Assembly (NCBI GenBank): GCA_030600745.1
Contig: JAUVLL010000199.1
Coordinates: 1 to 6,366, forward strand
Direction: 5' to 3'
DNA length: 6,366 nt
Origin: Spirochaetaceae bacterium
GTDB taxonomy: Bacteria > Spirochaetota > Spirochaetia > B11-G9
Part shown: positions 5,805 to 6,366 of the stretch, in pieces
How positions within the stretch are numbered: the first letter of the stretch is position 1
Layout: each line of letters opens with the position of its first letter
Notes under the pieces: generated by a model
What the model was told of the DNA's origin: nothing
The model's database searches: none
What the model saw: the letters and a program-made list of their open reading frames with translations, nothing else
Position numbers and translations under genes: made by a program

Positions 5805-6366
5805 CTACATATCACGCCATTCCTCTGAATCCAGTAATTCATTTAATTCGGCTGCTTTTTCTGTTGAGAACTGTGCTCCATGCTGCTGGACTATCTCTCC
5901 TGCAAGAAAGGATGCCAGTAATCCGCTGTTGTAGAGGGAAAAATCCCGGCACAGACCCAGAATAAAACCGGCAGCATATGTATCTCCGGCCCCGGTTGTA
6001 TCAACAGGAGCCTTACCCTTAACCGGGACAGAAAGAAGTTTTCCTTCGGTAAATATGTATGATCCGTGTTTACCGTTTTTTACAACAGCTACAGGACACA
6101 GTTTTCCCATAGACTTGGCACATTCACCCGTATCGTAGTTGTCAAAAAGAATACGGGACTCCTCTCCGTTGGCAAAGGTAATATAGGTATGATCCTTTAT
6201 CAATCTTAAGAAATCTTCTCTGTTCCGGCTTACTGCAAAGGGATCAGCAACATCAAAAATAATCTTCGTATTATTTGCCTCGGCAATTTCGATAGTTTTT
6301 ATGATGGCATCCTTCTGGTTTTCCGTATCCCACATATAACCGGTAAAATAAAAATAGTCCGCCTGG
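5805..6366 (-). CDS. PfkB-family kinase, probably adenosine-kinase-like (partial)
   Basis: The C-terminal 186 codons of a PfkB/ribokinase-fold kinase; the N-terminus lies beyond the right edge. The frame stays open past the Met codon at 6335 to the edge, reading QADYFYFTGY before that Met. This is the usual family context of a strand ending in GY, so the Met is internal. The family anion-hole and catalytic signature DTTGAGD is encoded at 5982-6002, with the second Asp (5982-5984) as the likely catalytic base, followed by TYAAGF. Upstream of it are FDVADPF and FANGEES, motifs typical of the adenosine-kinase-like branch, and VVKNGKHGS, which contacts nucleotide in the family. The likely reaction is ATP-dependent phosphorylation of a nucleoside or sugar. 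Adenosine is favoured by motif style and by ahcY next door, but the substrate-binding N-terminal lid is not visible. The gene ends in TAG, convergent with ahcY with a 59-base gap. Confidence 0.85.
   Translation of the reverse strand, partial: QADYFYFTGYMWDTENQKDAIIKTIEIAEANNTKIIFDVADPFAVSRNREDFLRLIKDHTYITFANGEESRILFDNYDTGECAKSMGKLCPVAVVKNGKHGSYIFTEGKLLSVPVKGKAPVDTTGAGDTYAAGFILGLCRDFSLYNSGLLASFLAGEIVQQHGAQFSTEKAAELNELLDSEEWRDM

Noticed and set aside
5805..6335. Kinase starting at the Met codon at 6335.
   Set aside because: The reading frame continues to the window edge with family-like sequence, and the product would lack the N-terminal half of the PfkB fold. It is a gene cut by the window, not a short gene.
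1..6366. CRISPR array, insertion sequence, transfer RNA, toxin-antitoxin or phage defence module.
   Set aside because: No spaced direct repeats, transposase, tRNA-like cloverleaf or small gene pair was seen. All long frames are accounted for by the five genes described.

Overview
The window looks like ordinary chromosomal sequence from a Gram-negative-type bacterium. The first gene encodes a lipoprotein with a classical lipobox. The gene set (TPR lipoprotein, TraB/PrgY-family membrane protein, RadA, long-form S-adenosylhomocysteinase, PfkB-family nucleoside-kinase-like protein), the AT-leaning base use and the frequent GTG/TTG starts with strong purine-rich ribosome binding sites would fit a free-living spirochaete. 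That placement is an impression from protein style, not a demonstrated assignment.

Layout from left to right. Positions 1-204 are non-coding and hold a good sigma-70-type promoter (-35 at 153-158, -10 at 176-181) overlapped by inverted repeats. It drives a two-gene plus-strand operon: a TPR-repeat lipoprotein (205-1581, GTG start) and, 18 bases later, a TraB/PrgY-family protein with a soluble GxxH domain and a multi-pass membrane C-terminus (1600-2781, TTG start). The end of that gene overlaps by 12 bases the end of radA, which lies on the minus strand (2770-4176). A 141-base divergent spacer separates radA from ahcY (4318-5745, plus strand). A 59-base spacer with two hairpins follows. The window ends inside a minus-strand PfkB-family kinase (5805-6366, N-terminus cut off by the window edge).

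How the genes may work together. AhcY removes S-adenosylhomocysteine, the inhibitory by-product of methylation, giving homocysteine and adenosine. The neighbouring kinase carries features of the adenosine-kinase-like branch of the PfkB family and could consume the adenosine and pull the reversible AhcY reaction forward. The lipoprotein and TraB-like protein are probably co-expressed and may form an envelope-associated pair of unknown function. RadA is a housekeeping recombination and repair ATPase with no clear link to its neighbours. No mobile element, CRISPR array, RNA gene or defence system was recognised. The least-explained items are the lipoprotein/TraB pair and its palindrome-laden promoter.
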